From: CAVSJA01 sp963728145
GTDB lineage: Bacteria > Bacteroidota > Bacteroidia > Chitinophagales > Chitinophagaceae
Length of the DNA: 64,000 bases
Direction of reading: 5' to 3'
NCBI GenBank assembly: GCA_963728145.1
Contig: CAVSJA010000006.1
Span: 744,001 to 808,000, forward strand
Part shown: piece by piece, positions 46,150-55,548 of the stretch
Position numbering within the stretch: position 1 is the stretch's first letter
Layout of the letters: each line of letters begins with the position of its first letter
Position numbers and translations under genes: made by a program
The notes under the pieces: generated by a model
What the model saw: only the letters and a program-made list of their open reading frames with translations
Database searches by the model: none
Told to the model about the DNA's origin: nothing

Positions 46150-46231
46150 ACTAAAAATATTTGAGGTCATCAGCACTATGTTTGCGGCAGCATTCATATT
46201 GGGGATGTTTGTCAAGTTTTTATTCTTTTAA
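46127..46231 (+). CDS. 34-residue single-pass membrane peptide
   Basis: An ATG-ATG start at 46127 inside the end of the acyltransferase gene, in another frame, leads to MMENEQDKLKIFEVISTMFA, then AAFILGMFVKFLFF and TAA. A charged N-terminus followed by a helix of about 20 hydrophobic residues is what a real membrane peptide would look like. It overlaps the upstream gene by 23 bases and ends 5 bp before the next, so it fits translational coupling. I do not recognise a family. A subunit role with the acyltransferase or polymerase is a guess from position. Confidence 0.6.
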   Translation: MMENEQDKLKIFEVISTMFAAAFILGMFVKFLFF

Positions 46232-46236
46232 CCCGT

Positions 46237-47766
46237 ATGCAGAAAAGTATTTTCGATAAGGCAACCGCTCCTCTTTTTGAATGGATCAGGTTTCATTTTC
46301 TTACCAAGAAGATGACAACCCCGGTTGGCATTCTACTTTTCATTGTGCTTGCATTGCTGGTTCCTTATATCACTGTGGTTGTTAGTTTAAAATTGAGTGT
46401 AAGCATAGTTGCCGTCACCGGTATTGTATTGCTTTGCGTGGTTTGTATTGCCTATCCGGTAGTTGGTTATTATGTTGCTTTTTTTACCTCGCTCTTCCTT
46501 GCCCTGCCGGAAAAATTATTAAATGCAGATCAAATGATTCCTACCGGGCTGGTGCCGGAATTTATTTCCTATCTGGCATTAATCGGTGTGGTGACCAAAC
46601 ATAAGTACAGGAAAGAAATTGACAATAGGTTTTGGTACAACGGGATCACTTTATGGATGGTGGTCCTTTTCGTGTACTATATTCTTGAATTGGTCAACCC
46701 TTCCATGCCGAATAAGTTTGGATGGTTCAATTTCTTCCGTAAGCAGGTGAGCTTCTTTTCCTTCTTCTATGTGAGTTATTGCCTGCTCAATTCAAAGAAA
46801 GCGATATGGAATTTCATGAAGCTGTGGGTATTGTTGAGTACGCTCCATGCATTGTATTGCTGCAAGCAACAATGGTTTGGATTCTTTGATTTCGAGTATT
46901 ACTGGGTGGTATCCGACGAAACGCGCTCGAATCTTTATATCAACTGGGGATTTTTCCGTCGCTTCGGTTTGATCTCCGACCCGGCTAATGCGGGTATTTT
47001 ATACGCCGTATCAACAGTGTTGATACTTGTACTTGCATTGCGTTCAACAAAACCAATAGAAAGGCTCATTTACTATTTCCTTGCCATTATTCATTTCCTT
47101 GCTGCAGGTTATACTGGCACGCGAACAGCCACCCTGATGGTTGTGGCAGGGGTGGTTTTCTATTGCGTACTTACCTTGTATGAAAAAAAGACCCTGATCT
47201 TTTCCGGATGTTTCGCGATGCTCCTTATCGCCATAATGAACGTGCCGATCTATGATAATTTCGTGATCAACCGGATCAGGTCAACTTTTGAAGGATCAAA
47301 AGACCATTCTCAAATGGCCCGTGACATGAACAGGAAAACCGTTCAACCTTACGTTTACAGTCACCCGATAGGAGGAGGGATCAATACTTCAGGAGTTCCC
47401 GGAACCTTGTATAATCCCGGGCATTACCTCAATCAGTTTTCAGCAGATAGCGGTTATATGCTTGTGATGATGGAACAGGGTCCGATTGGATTATTATTGA
47501 CGATGATTTTTTACTTCGTCATATTAAGAATGGGCATCAAGTATCTCTACCGGGTCAGGGATCCTGACATCAAAACTTTGTATATAGCCAGCCTCGTCTT
47601 TATCTTTACGATGATGGTCGCACAGTTTTCGCAGTCTGCGATCGGTCAGTACCCAACTATATTGTTTTATCTGGGCGCTGCCGTATTGATCGTAAAACTT
47701 GAGCGGTACGATAGCACGGCTATTGAGAGAAATGCTGAACAAAAAGAAAGACACAACCATGAATAG
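46237..47766 (+). CDS. O-antigen ligase/polymerase-like (Wzy_C) membrane protein
   Basis: 509 residues, about twelve transmembrane helices with a large periplasmic loop near 340-410. AAGYTGTRTATLMV and the loop with SHPIGGGINTSGVP followed by DSGYMLVMMEQG are the landmarks of the O-antigen ligase/Wzy_C family. Such proteins polymerise lipid-linked repeat units or transfer the finished chain. With the Wzc-like gene in the same operon, polymerisation of an exopolysaccharide is the likelier role. It overlaps the next gene by 8 bases. Confidence 0.8.
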   Translation: MQKSIFDKATAPLFEWIRFHFLTKKMTTPVGILLFIVLALLVPYITVVVSLKLSVSIVAVTGIVLLCVVCIAYPVVGYYVAFFTSLFLALPEKLLNADQMIPTGLVPEFISYLALIGVVTKHKYRKEIDNRFWYNGITLWMVVLFVYYILELVNPSMPNKFGWFNFFRKQVSFFSFFYVSYCLLNSKKAIWNFMKLWVLLSTLHALYCCKQQWFGFFDFEYYWVVSDETRSNLYINWGFFRRFGLISDPANAGILYAVSTVLILVLALRSTKPIERLIYYFLAIIHFLAAGYTGTRTATLMVVAGVVFYCVLTLYEKKTLIFSGCFAMLLIAIMNVPIYDNFVINRIRSTFEGSKDHSQMARDMNRKTVQPYVYSHPIGGGINTSGVPGTLYNPGHYLNQFSADSGYMLVMMEQGPIGLLLTMIFYFVILRMGIKYLYRVRDPDIKTLYIASLVFIFTMMVAQFSQSAIGQYPTILFYLGAAVLIVKLERYDSTAIERNAEQKERHNHE

Positions 47767-48460
47767 AAAGATTTATTTAACGCTTTTGGTGAGCTGCCTG
47801 GCCGGCTTTCTGCACGCACAGAATGTTGGATCCACTTATCACCGTGGCACCGATACCTCGCGGGTCGGTGATATCAGGGAACGATTAGTACAGTTAGCCC
47901 TGCAGAATCCCGATTTTGAAATAATCGACAGAAGATTGAATGTTGCCGAATACCAGCTCAACAAAGCAAAAGGAGACTGGCTAAGTGCGGTGTCTGGTAG
48001 CATAAATCTGAATGAAATCACACTGTCACCGGTTAAAGGGGCACAAATCTTCTATCCATTGTGGAACGTCACTATAGCAGTTCCCCTGAACTTTTACACT
48101 GATAAGAAGAATAATATCAGGATCGCAAAAGAAAACGTGCTGATCGCAGCCGCGGAAAAAAACGAACGATTCAGAAGAATAAAAACTGTTGTGCTTTCAA
48201 AATATGAAGATTATCTGATGAATAAGGAAAAACTGGAAATGCAAAGCCGCGTTACGCAGGATGCTTACCAGGCTTATAAGCAGAGTGAGAGGGACTTTGC
48301 GGATAACCTTATTACAAACGACAACTACACTAAAGCTTACGCACTTTATAAAGAGCAATACGACAGGCAACTTGAAATCACAAGGAATTTCAGGGTTGTA
48401 ACCTATGAACTTGAAGAGATCATCGGCGTTCCGATGGATGAGGTATTGCAAAAGAAGTAA
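47759..48460 (+). CDS. Short TolC-like outer-membrane protein
   Basis: 233 residues from the ATG at 47759, which gives a signal peptide (KIYLTLLVSCLAGFLHAQ). The mature part has the helical pattern of outer-membrane efflux proteins: RLVQLALQNPDFEIIDRRLN and AEYQLNKAKGDWLSAVSG, then VPLNFYTDKKNNIRIAKENV and a last long coiled coil (about 130-215). Full TolC proteins have about 430 residues in two repeats; this has room for one. It may form the outer-membrane exit for the polysaccharide, since no Wza-like gene is present here. Last gene of the export operon. Confidence 0.7.
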   Translation: MNRKIYLTLLVSCLAGFLHAQNVGSTYHRGTDTSRVGDIRERLVQLALQNPDFEIIDRRLNVAEYQLNKAKGDWLSAVSGSINLNEITLSPVKGAQIFYPLWNVTIAVPLNFYTDKKNNIRIAKENVLIAAAEKNERFRRIKTVVLSKYEDYLMNKEKLEMQSRVTQDAYQAYKQSERDFADNLITNDNYTKAYALYKEQYDRQLEITRNFRVVTYELEEIIGVPMDEVLQKK

Positions 48461-48624
48461 TCCGCTCTGATTGATGGTAAATGTTTAACCGTTCTTTCCT
48501 GCTGTACCAGAAAGGAAAGGATTGAAATATGGGCTATATTGCAGCGCCTTTATTTTTCCCCTTTGAAAGATTATAGTTGTAAGCGCCAAACTGTTTCATT
48601 TTGAAACAGGAAAAATATTTAAGG

Positions 48625-50208
48625 ATGAGTTGGATCAAAAAACATGGTGAACAAATAACTGTCTTCCTGGTTTCTTATCTTTTTTTCCTTCTTACACTTG
48701 CTGAGAATTTTTCTGGCCCGCATGATTCGATCAATTACCTGAATGGCATTGTCAAAGGCCATCCCCTGATCAATCAGCACCATCTCCTTTATCACGTCTC
48801 AGCACATTACTGGCTGCTCATCTTCCAACCATTGTTTCCTGGCGTAAATAACTATTATATTATTGAGGCCTTTACTGCATTATGGGGAAGTGGAAGCCTC
48901 GTTATAGTATACTGTTTTTTCAGAAAGCGATTCAACCTTGCCGCATTCACTTGCATTGCCGGTACAGCCGTGGTTGCTTTTTCCTATGGATTTTGGTTTT
49001 ACAGTGTCAATATTGAAGTGTACGCACCTCCATTATTCTTTATATTGCTTGCACTTTATGTGATGACGCGGCCGCAGTTGAAAAAAGGAGATATTACAAA
49101 GATCATCATCCTTCATATCCTTGCCATCCTGTTTCACCAAATCAATATTCTTTTTGGCATTATCGTCCTATACAAACTCTGGGTTGAAAGAAAACAAATC
49201 AATCTTGTTAAGGCAATTGCAGGATATGCGCTGGCGGGTTTGATACTTGTTGGCGGGGCCTACTTCTATGCGGGTTGGATCGTTGAAGGCCAGGATAGTT
49301 TTGCAAGGTGGACAAGTTGGATGAAAGGTTATGCACGCCAGGAACAATACTGGCAGCCGCTAAATGCAAAAACGCCTGCGCATGTGGCAATCGGATACTC
49401 ACACGCGTTTATCGGCGGACATTTTATATTCCAGATCCCGGAAGTGCATACCTATATTGACAAATCACTTGGCGTGCATTCCTTGCACGACGAATTATTT
49501 CTGACGCGGAACTCTTCTCCTACATTCGTCGTGGTACTAAGTTCATTGGCAATTACGATCGCTATTCTGATGCTCTCGATGATCGTCCGGTTCATTCTAA
49601 AATTGAAGACAATTGTAAAAGGAAATAAAAAACTGATCCTCCCAATTGTTTATTGTGGTGCAGTGTACAGTATCTTTTTTTGTTTCTGGATGCCCGAGAT
49701 CCTTGAATTCTGGATATTGCAAACCGTATTATTGTGGTTACTGTTAATTGGGACCGTCACAATCTATCGCTTTCCATTGCAACTAAAAACGGATGCGGGA
49801 ATTGTTTTCCTGGTGATCACTCTTTTTACGGTGAATTATTTTGGAAGCATCAGGCACCTGATGAAAAAAGAAAATGATTGGTATTATCATAAAGTGGTGC
49901 CGGTATTGAATAAAACAACTCCGAATGATCTCGTGTTATTGCAGGATGGTTGGATTTTGAAAGATTTCATGGATTATTTCGGGAAAGCAAAGGTGATGCC
50001 GGTGCCCTGGAAAGATTCATTAGTGCCTATCACCAACAATGCAATTACCCGTTCATTGGAGAATAAAGGAAAGATTTACGTCTATCCTGAGGCCAACAAT
50101 ATGAAAATTAAGCCCAATACAAGGTATATCGATTCGGTACTCCACGTATTTAGCGACCGTAAAAAAGTATATCACGAAGGAGATCCGCTGATCATTGTGA
50201 TTGAATAG
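48625..50208 (+). CDS. GT-C-like multi-pass membrane protein
   Basis: 527 residues from the ATG at 48625 (a TTG at 48601 is also open). About ten transmembrane helices run over residues 10-400 and a soluble tail of about 120 residues follows. The first loop reads ENFSGPHDSINYLNGI, an acidic motif at the position where GT-C glycosyltransferases carry their catalytic Asp. I cannot name a closer family. It probably modifies a surface glycan or protein using a lipid-linked sugar. It is 164 bp after the export operon and 32 bp before the FAD oxidase. Confidence 0.6.
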   Translation: MSWIKKHGEQITVFLVSYLFFLLTLAENFSGPHDSINYLNGIVKGHPLINQHHLLYHVSAHYWLLIFQPLFPGVNNYYIIEAFTALWGSGSLVIVYCFFRKRFNLAAFTCIAGTAVVAFSYGFWFYSVNIEVYAPPLFFILLALYVMTRPQLKKGDITKIIILHILAILFHQINILFGIIVLYKLWVERKQINLVKAIAGYALAGLILVGGAYFYAGWIVEGQDSFARWTSWMKGYARQEQYWQPLNAKTPAHVAIGYSHAFIGGHFIFQIPEVHTYIDKSLGVHSLHDELFLTRNSSPTFVVVLSSLAITIAILMLSMIVRFILKLKTIVKGNKKLILPIVYCGAVYSIFFCFWMPEILEFWILQTVLLWLLLIGTVTIYRFPLQLKTDAGIVFLVITLFTVNYFGSIRHLMKKENDWYYHKVVPVLNKTTPNDLVLLQDGWILKDFMDYFGKAKVMPVPWKDSLVPITNNAITRSLENKGKIYVYPEANNMKIKPNTRYIDSVLHVFSDRKKVYHEGDPLIIVIE

Positions 50209-50240
50209 AATTTCCGGCATTTGAAAACTATTTTTGCCAA

Positions 50241-51656
50241 ATGGTACAGGTTTCTGCAAAAACAAAGCTTAAGCAAGAACATATCAATCAGCTTCGTGAA
50301 ATCGTCGGAGAATCCTATCTACTGATCGATGAAGAATCCCTGAAAAATTATGGTCACGATGAAACCGAGGACCTACTCTTCCTTCCCGAAGTCGTCCTGC
50401 GTCCACGAACAACCGAAGAAATTAGCGCCATAATGAAACTTTGTAACAGGGAGAGATTGCCAGTTACGCCAAGGGGTGGAGGTACAGGTTTGAGTGGGGG
50501 TGCTTTGCCGCATTTAGGTGGAGTGCTCATTTCAACAGATCGGATGAACAGCATTCTTTCTATTGACGAAAGAAACCTCCAGGTAACGACTGAACCTGGA
50601 GTTATTACAGAAGTATTACAGAACGAAGTAAAATCAAGAGGACTTTTTTATCCGCCAGATCCAAGCAGCCGTGGCTCCTGTTTCATTGGAGGAAATATCG
50701 CAGAGAACAGTGGTGGCCCCAAAGCAGTGAAATATGGAGTAGTTAAGGATTATGTCATCAATCTTGAAGTTGTTCTGCCAACAGGAAAAGTGATCTGGAC
50801 CGGCGCAAACGTGCTGAAGAATTCCACCGGATATAATTTAACCCAATTAATGGTAGGCAGCGAAGGCACATTGGGCATTGTTACCAAAATTGTTTTAAAG
50901 CTAATCCCATTTCCCAGGTATGACCTGTTGATGCTGGTTCCATTCAAGTCTTTGGAAAAAGCTGGTGAAGCAGTGAGCGCTATATTCAGGGCGGGATTTA
51001 CACCCAGCGCACTGGAATTGGTTGAGATTGATGCGCTTCAGATCGTAAGCCAGTTTGTTGAAACAAGCACAATACCCGTCACCAGCGATATAGAAGCTCA
51101 TTTAATTGTTGAAGTTGATGGAAATGATTTGAATGTATTGATGAATGAAATGGAAGCAATCTCAGAATTGCTGCAACATTTCGACTGCGGTGAAATTTTT
51201 TTCGCGGATGATGCCCAACAAAAAGCTGAATTATGGAAACTGAGAAGAAGGGTGGCCGAGGCAGTAAAATTAAAAGGATACCTGATCGAAGAAGATACCG
51301 TTGTACCCAGAGCAGAATTGCCCGCGTTGATCCGGGGCGTGAAAGAGATTGGCCGCCAGTACAATTTCCTTGTAGTTTGTTATGGGCATGCGGGCGACGG
51401 CAATTTGCATATTCGTATCAAAAAGGAAGGGGTAAAGAACAGTATGGTAGATCCTGAGCTAATTGAAGGCATCAAGGCCATGTTCCGACTCGTACATAAG
51501 CTGGGCGGAACAATCAGCGGAGAACATGGCGTAGGCCTGATACAGAAAGGCTACCTGGACATAGTTTTTGACCCGGTTCAGCTCGAGATCATGCGGGGCA
51601 TCAAAAAGACCTTTGACCCCAATAATATCCTGAATGCAGGCAAAATATTCGATTAA
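50241..51656 (+). CDS. FAD-linked 2-hydroxyacid oxidase (GlcD type)
   Basis: 471 residues, usual for GlcD-like proteins. The FAD-binding domain has TPRGGGTGLSGGALP, PPDPSSRGSCFIGGNIAENS and MVGSEGTLGIVTKI; the cap domain ends with YGHAGDGNLHIRI, the metal/substrate site, and HGVG followed by FDPNNILNAGKIF. It oxidises glycolate, D-lactate or a similar 2-hydroxyacid, passing electrons to a partner or quinone. No GlcE or GlcF gene is adjacent, so a single-subunit D-lactate-type enzyme is possible. Confidence 0.85.
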   Translation: MVQVSAKTKLKQEHINQLREIVGESYLLIDEESLKNYGHDETEDLLFLPEVVLRPRTTEEISAIMKLCNRERLPVTPRGGGTGLSGGALPHLGGVLISTDRMNSILSIDERNLQVTTEPGVITEVLQNEVKSRGLFYPPDPSSRGSCFIGGNIAENSGGPKAVKYGVVKDYVINLEVVLPTGKVIWTGANVLKNSTGYNLTQLMVGSEGTLGIVTKIVLKLIPFPRYDLLMLVPFKSLEKAGEAVSAIFRAGFTPSALELVEIDALQIVSQFVETSTIPVTSDIEAHLIVEVDGNDLNVLMNEMEAISELLQHFDCGEIFFADDAQQKAELWKLRRRVAEAVKLKGYLIEEDTVVPRAELPALIRGVKEIGRQYNFLVVCYGHAGDGNLHIRIKKEGVKNSMVDPELIEGIKAMFRLVHKLGGTISGEHGVGLIQKGYLDIVFDPVQLEIMRGIKKTFDPNNILNAGKIFD

Positions 51657-51760
51657 GACACTATGAACTTACAGTTTTATGTAGTTCATTTGCGATACTT
51701 TTTTCAACCGTAAAGCGTTTATCGGATTACCGGAAACCTTGTCAGAAAAACAAACGAACC

Positions 51761-52558
51761 ATGGGCGAATATCTCATATACAAACCAAGTTGGAAGAATA
51801 CAGGCAAGTACAGTATTTACCTTCGCTATTTCAAGGAATACCTGAAATACGGAGACTTCAAATCACTTAGTGCTTCGTTGAACTATGTGTTCAATCACAG
51901 GCTGCCTTCAAAGGATTATACAACCCGCAGCGGATTAGGTCAATTCATAATCAGGAAGCATACAACCGATTTCCAGTTTATAAACTATGCTTACGAAAAA
52001 GCGATAAAAGACTATTTCACCAGTCATATCAATGATTTCGATGTATTCATTGATGTAGGTGCCTGCATTGGTGAATATGATATCTGGTTGGCAAAACTCG
52101 GAAAGCGCTGCATCGCTATCGAACCGGTAAACTACCAGGCCGTGGTCAAGAATGTTGCATTGAATAAAATGGAAGATAAGATCAAGGTCTTCCGATGTGG
52201 CATTGGTAGTAAAAAAGAGAGAGTTTACTTTGAAATACCCGATGGAGTTACCAGTTCAAGTCATATTGACCGCGATACTAATAAAGAACCCAATGTAGAT
52301 ATTGAGCCATTGGATGAATTGTATAAACAATTCAATCTTTCACCCGATGATCGTATCATTATGAAGCTGGATGTGGAGGGAATGGAAGCAGAAGTGCTGG
52401 AAGGCGCAAAGGAGTTCATTCGTTCGCGAAAAAACATTAGTATAATTTACGAGCACTTCCAGGAAGATAATTTCAAAAACGACCGTGTGCTACAGGGTAT
52501 CTGTCCATGGACAATCTCCGAACTCGACGAGGTTAACCAAATTGCGGTAAAACGCTGA
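51761..52558 (+). CDS. FkbM family methyltransferase
   Basis: 265 residues. The SAM-binding domain starts at about 92: VFIDVGACIGEYDIWLAKLG (motif I), IAIEPVN (motif II acidic residue), then IMKLDVEGMEAEVLEGA, the hallmark FkbM motif. The family O-methylates sugars and other small molecules. Close to the surface-polysaccharide genes, so a sugar is a reasonable substrate, but this is position only. Confidence 0.85.
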   Translation: MGEYLIYKPSWKNTGKYSIYLRYFKEYLKYGDFKSLSASLNYVFNHRLPSKDYTTRSGLGQFIIRKHTTDFQFINYAYEKAIKDYFTSHINDFDVFIDVGACIGEYDIWLAKLGKRCIAIEPVNYQAVVKNVALNKMEDKIKVFRCGIGSKKERVYFEIPDGVTSSSHIDRDTNKEPNVDIEPLDELYKQFNLSPDDRIIMKLDVEGMEAEVLEGAKEFIRSRKNISIIYEHFQEDNFKNDRVLQGICPWTISELDEVNQIAVKR

Positions 52559-52601
52559 TTCATTAAGGCTTTGCTTAACATTTTCTGTTTGTTTGCCTTT
52601 G

Positions 52602-52609
52602 TATATTTG
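52602..52609 (+). promoter_or_regulatory. Possible -7 box of the beta-barrel gene
   Basis: TATATTTG matches TAnnTTTG. No TTG lies at the usual 19-20 bp upstream. If it is used, transcription would begin near 52616, which favours the ATG at 52643 over that at 52625. Confidence 0.35.
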
Positions 52610-52642
52610 AATAGTTTTTATTGAATGACTAAAGGTGCCTTT

Positions 52643-53263
52643 ATGATTAAGAAAAACCTATTAGCATTTCTATTGATCTGTTCAGTACTGCCCTCGTTTG
52701 CGCAGGATGAAGAAGAGGAGAGAAGAGGATTTAAGAAAGAGAATCTGTTTTCAGGTGGAAGCATTTCGCTTGCATTTTACAGCAACACATTCCTGATCGG
52801 TGGTAACCCGGTGCTGGGTTATAGAGTTGCGAACTGGCTCGATTTCGGAGTCGTTGGCAATTTTCAATATTCGGTAATGAGAGATTATTATGCTTTTGAT
52901 GACAGATTGAAGCAGTTCATATATGGCGGCGGTTTTTTCACCCGCATATTTCCGGTAAACTTTCTATTCGCTACTGCACAGGTGGAACACAATTTTCTTG
53001 AAACAAAATATATCCCGGCAAACAACACTGGGGGACAGACCGAACGTTATAATACTTCTGCTAATAGCATTCTTGTAGGTGGCGGGTATGCAACAGGGAG
53101 GGCAAAGGATGCCAATAGCCCATTTTTTTATATGTGTTTGATGTGGGATGTATCGGGCAATACTAATTCGCCTTATACAGATGGATATGGTAGATCGATA
53201 CCAATTATCCGGGCAGGATTTAATCTTCCATTGTTCCAGGGGAGCGGCGGAGGAGGATATTAA
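52643..53263 (+). CDS. Small outer-membrane beta-barrel protein
   Basis: 206 residues from the ATG at 52643; this start gives a compact signal peptide (MIKKNLLAFLLICSVLPSFA) while the ATG at 52625 adds six residues. The mature part has alternating strands rich in aromatic and glycine residues (LFSGGSISLAFYSNTFLIGG, IRAGFNLPLFQGSGGGGY), typical of eight-stranded OmpA/OmpW-like barrels. No further family can be named. Its stop overlaps the convergent LOG gene by four bases. Confidence 0.65.
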   Translation: MIKKNLLAFLLICSVLPSFAQDEEEERRGFKKENLFSGGSISLAFYSNTFLIGGNPVLGYRVANWLDFGVVGNFQYSVMRDYYAFDDRLKQFIYGGGFFTRIFPVNFLFATAQVEHNFLETKYIPANNTGGQTERYNTSANSILVGGGYATGRAKDANSPFFYMCLMWDVSGNTNSPYTDGYGRSIPIIRAGFNLPLFQGSGGGGY

Positions 53264-53814
53264 TCTGTTACTCCAGCCAGCAATAATAGCATCAATTCTT
53301 CGGGCGTATCGGCTATAAAAATTCGGTCCTCAAGTTTATCGTATAAAAAACCGTCGAGTTCAAGATTTTTTAGATGCACGATGAGGTGATCATAGAATCC
53401 TCCTGAATTCAAGATACCGATCCGCTTGCTATGGATCTTTAACTGATTCCAGGTTAGCATTTCAAAAAATTCATCCAGGCTTCCAAATCCTCCAGGCAAT
53501 AGTATTGTTGCATCGCATTTGCTGTACATTAACTTCTTTCGGGTATGCATGTCTTCAACCACCAGCAATTCTGTTAACCCTTCATGCTGGTGTTCCCATT
53601 CAATCAGCACTTCTGGGATCACCCCAATAACTTTTCCATCATTTTGTAATTGTGCATTGGCGATCGTACCCATGATTCCCGAATTTCCTCCACCATAGAT
53701 GAGCGTTATACCAGCAAGTGCGATCAATTTTCCCAACTCAGCCGCATGTTGTTCATACAAGGGGTTATTGCCCGATCTTGAACCGCAAAAAACCGCAAGC
53801 GTTTCGATTGCCAT
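53260..53814 (-). CDS. LOG family protein (nucleoside monophosphate phosphoribohydrolase)
   Basis: 184 residues. YGGGNSGIMG binds the nucleotide phosphate, and PGGFGSLDEFFEMLTWNQL is the LOG signature with catalytic Glu. LOG enzymes hydrolyse the N-glycosidic bond of AMP or cytokinin riboside monophosphates. It is intact, in contrast with the second, broken LOG gene at 55.5 kb, which belongs to a longer subgroup. Confidence 0.9.
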   Translation of the reverse strand: MAIETLAVFCGSRSGNNPLYEQHAAELGKLIALAGITLIYGGGNSGIMGTIANAQLQNDGKVIGVIPEVLIEWEHQHEGLTELLVVEDMHTRKKLMYSKCDATILLPGGFGSLDEFFEMLTWNQLKIHSKRIGILNSGGFYDHLIVHLKNLELDGFLYDKLEDRIFIADTPEELMLLLLAGVTD

Positions 53815-53885
53815 AAAGGGTAATGATTGGTGGATTTTTTATTACTTTCAATCCTGAACCGAAAGTATAAAACTAAAATCAAACT

Positions 53886-55397
53886 ATGTCTCCAGGCTTG
53901 CTCTTCTCTTTTGTGATCGGATATTTTGTATTGTTACTGGTGGTTGCCTATTACACTTCGAAGAATTCCAACAATGATTCATTTTTTATCGGGAACAGGA
54001 GCAGCAACTGGATGTTGGTGGCTTTCGGAATGATCGGCACCTCACTGAGTGGGGTCACATTTGTTTCAGTTCCGGGAACGGTGGGCTCACAGGGATTTGC
54101 TTATTTCCAGGTCGTGATCGGTTATTTGCTCGGTTATATTATCATCGCTTTCGTCCTGCTTCCTTTGTACTACCGGCTTAATCTCACGTCAATTTATAAT
54201 TACCTGCAAGGACGGTTTGGAATGGTGTCATATAAAACAGGTGCCCTCTTTTTTATTATCTCAAGAGTGCTCGGTGCCACAGCAAGATTGTATCTCGTGA
54301 TCAATGTTCTTCAACTATTCATTTTACGGGAGATGGGTGTTCCCTTTGTGGTTACAACCTTTGTTATTCTTTTAATGATATTGCTCTACACCTATGAAGG
54401 TGGTGTAAAAACGATCGTGTTTACAGATACACTGCAAACAACATTTATGTTGCTCGGCCTGATCGTATGTATTGTCTATGTAATGAATACTGCCGGCGAA
54501 TCAATTGGATCAACCTTATCGGTCTTAAATGAAAAAGGATTGACAAAGATCTTCAATACGGATGTGAACAGTCCGGCCTTCCTGCTAAAACAGATTATCG
54601 GGGGAATGTTCATTACGGTTACCATGACGGGTCTCGACCAGGAGATGATGCAAAAAAATATCAGTGTAAAGACGCTGAAGGATTCACAAAAGAATATCCT
54701 CACTTTCAGTATTATCCTTGTTATCGTCAATTTTCTTTTCCTGTTGATGGGAGGGCTACTTCACCTCTTTGCAGAAACAAAAGGCATAAAGGTTCCCGGT
54801 GATGATCTGTTCCCGACAGTTGCTTTGCAATTCATGCCGGCTGCTGTTTCCATCATCTTTGTGATTGGGTTGATCTCTGCGTTATTTCCGAGTGCAGATG
54901 GCGCATTGACCGCATTGACTTCTTCATTTTGTATTGACATATTAGGATTAAAGAGAAGAACTGATCAGGACGAGAAAGCAAAGCGGCGCACAAGACTGGG
55001 CGTGCATTTTACTTTTGCAATCGTTTTTTTTATAATGGTGATGATATTTAAAGAAATCGATAATAAATCAATCATCGATGTTATTCTGAAAGTGGCAGGG
55101 TTTACTTATGGGCCCTTACTTGGATTGTTCGCGTTCGGTATATTAACCAAACGAAAGATAAAAGACAAACTCTCAATTTATATATGCATAGCTGCGCCAT
55201 TGATCATTCTTGGAATAGATTTCATCAATAATATTGAATGGTATCAAAGACAGTTGAAATTCGGAGAAAATTTTGTTGAAACACTTCAGCCAATTTCAAA
55301 AGCCATCTTTGGCAATTTTAAAATTGGTTATGAGATTCTGATCTATAATGGATTGCTTACTTTTCTTGGCCTGTTAAGCATTTCCAAAAAACAATGA
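53886..55397 (+). CDS. Sodium:solute symporter (SSS family)
   Basis: 503 residues and about thirteen transmembrane helices, normal for the family. YTSKNSNNDSFFIGNRSSNW and GTSLSGVTFVSVPGTVGSQG form the first part of the Na+ and substrate site; GLDQEMMQKNISVKTLKDSQ and LISALFPSADGALTALTSSF are conserved SSS motifs. It imports a sugar, sialic acid, amino acid or carboxylate with Na+; the sequence does not tell which. It is divergent from the LOG gene and followed by an iterated-unit hairpin. Confidence 0.85.
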   Translation: MSPGLLFSFVIGYFVLLLVVAYYTSKNSNNDSFFIGNRSSNWMLVAFGMIGTSLSGVTFVSVPGTVGSQGFAYFQVVIGYLLGYIIIAFVLLPLYYRLNLTSIYNYLQGRFGMVSYKTGALFFIISRVLGATARLYLVINVLQLFILREMGVPFVVTTFVILLMILLYTYEGGVKTIVFTDTLQTTFMLLGLIVCIVYVMNTAGESIGSTLSVLNEKGLTKIFNTDVNSPAFLLKQIIGGMFITVTMTGLDQEMMQKNISVKTLKDSQKNILTFSIILVIVNFLFLLMGGLLHLFAETKGIKVPGDDLFPTVALQFMPAAVSIIFVIGLISALFPSADGALTALTSSFCIDILGLKRRTDQDEKAKRRTRLGVHFTFAIVFFIMVMIFKEIDNKSIIDVILKVAGFTYGPLLGLFAFGILTKRKIKDKLSIYICIAAPLIILGIDFINNIEWYQRQLKFGENFVETLQPISKAIFGNFKIGYEILIYNGLLTFLGLLSISKKQ

Positions 55398-55435
55398 CAT
55401 CGGCAAACTAAAAGGATTTTTTCTGCGTTTGGAAT

Positions 55436-55502
55436 TAAGGGTCGATAACCTTGTTTAGAGATTGACAAGTAGTTAGTAGCTAACCAAGGTTGTCGACCCT
55501 TA
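55436..55502. repeat. Iterated-unit hairpin downstream of the symporter
   Basis: Arms 55436-55453 and 55485-55502 match with one G-U-compatible difference (TAAGGGTCGATAACCTTG). It lies 38 bp after the symporter stop and is related to the GTTGACAGG family (AAGGTTGTCGACCC). Confidence 0.65.
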
Positions 55503-55548
55503 GTCTTCTTTCTCCTAAACAAGAAACGTGTATGAATGATACGATCCG

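Noticed and set aside
50229..50236. TATTTTTG as a promoter of the FAD oxidase gene
   Set aside because: It lies only 4 bp before the ATG, so transcription would start inside the gene, and no TTG sits at the right distance.
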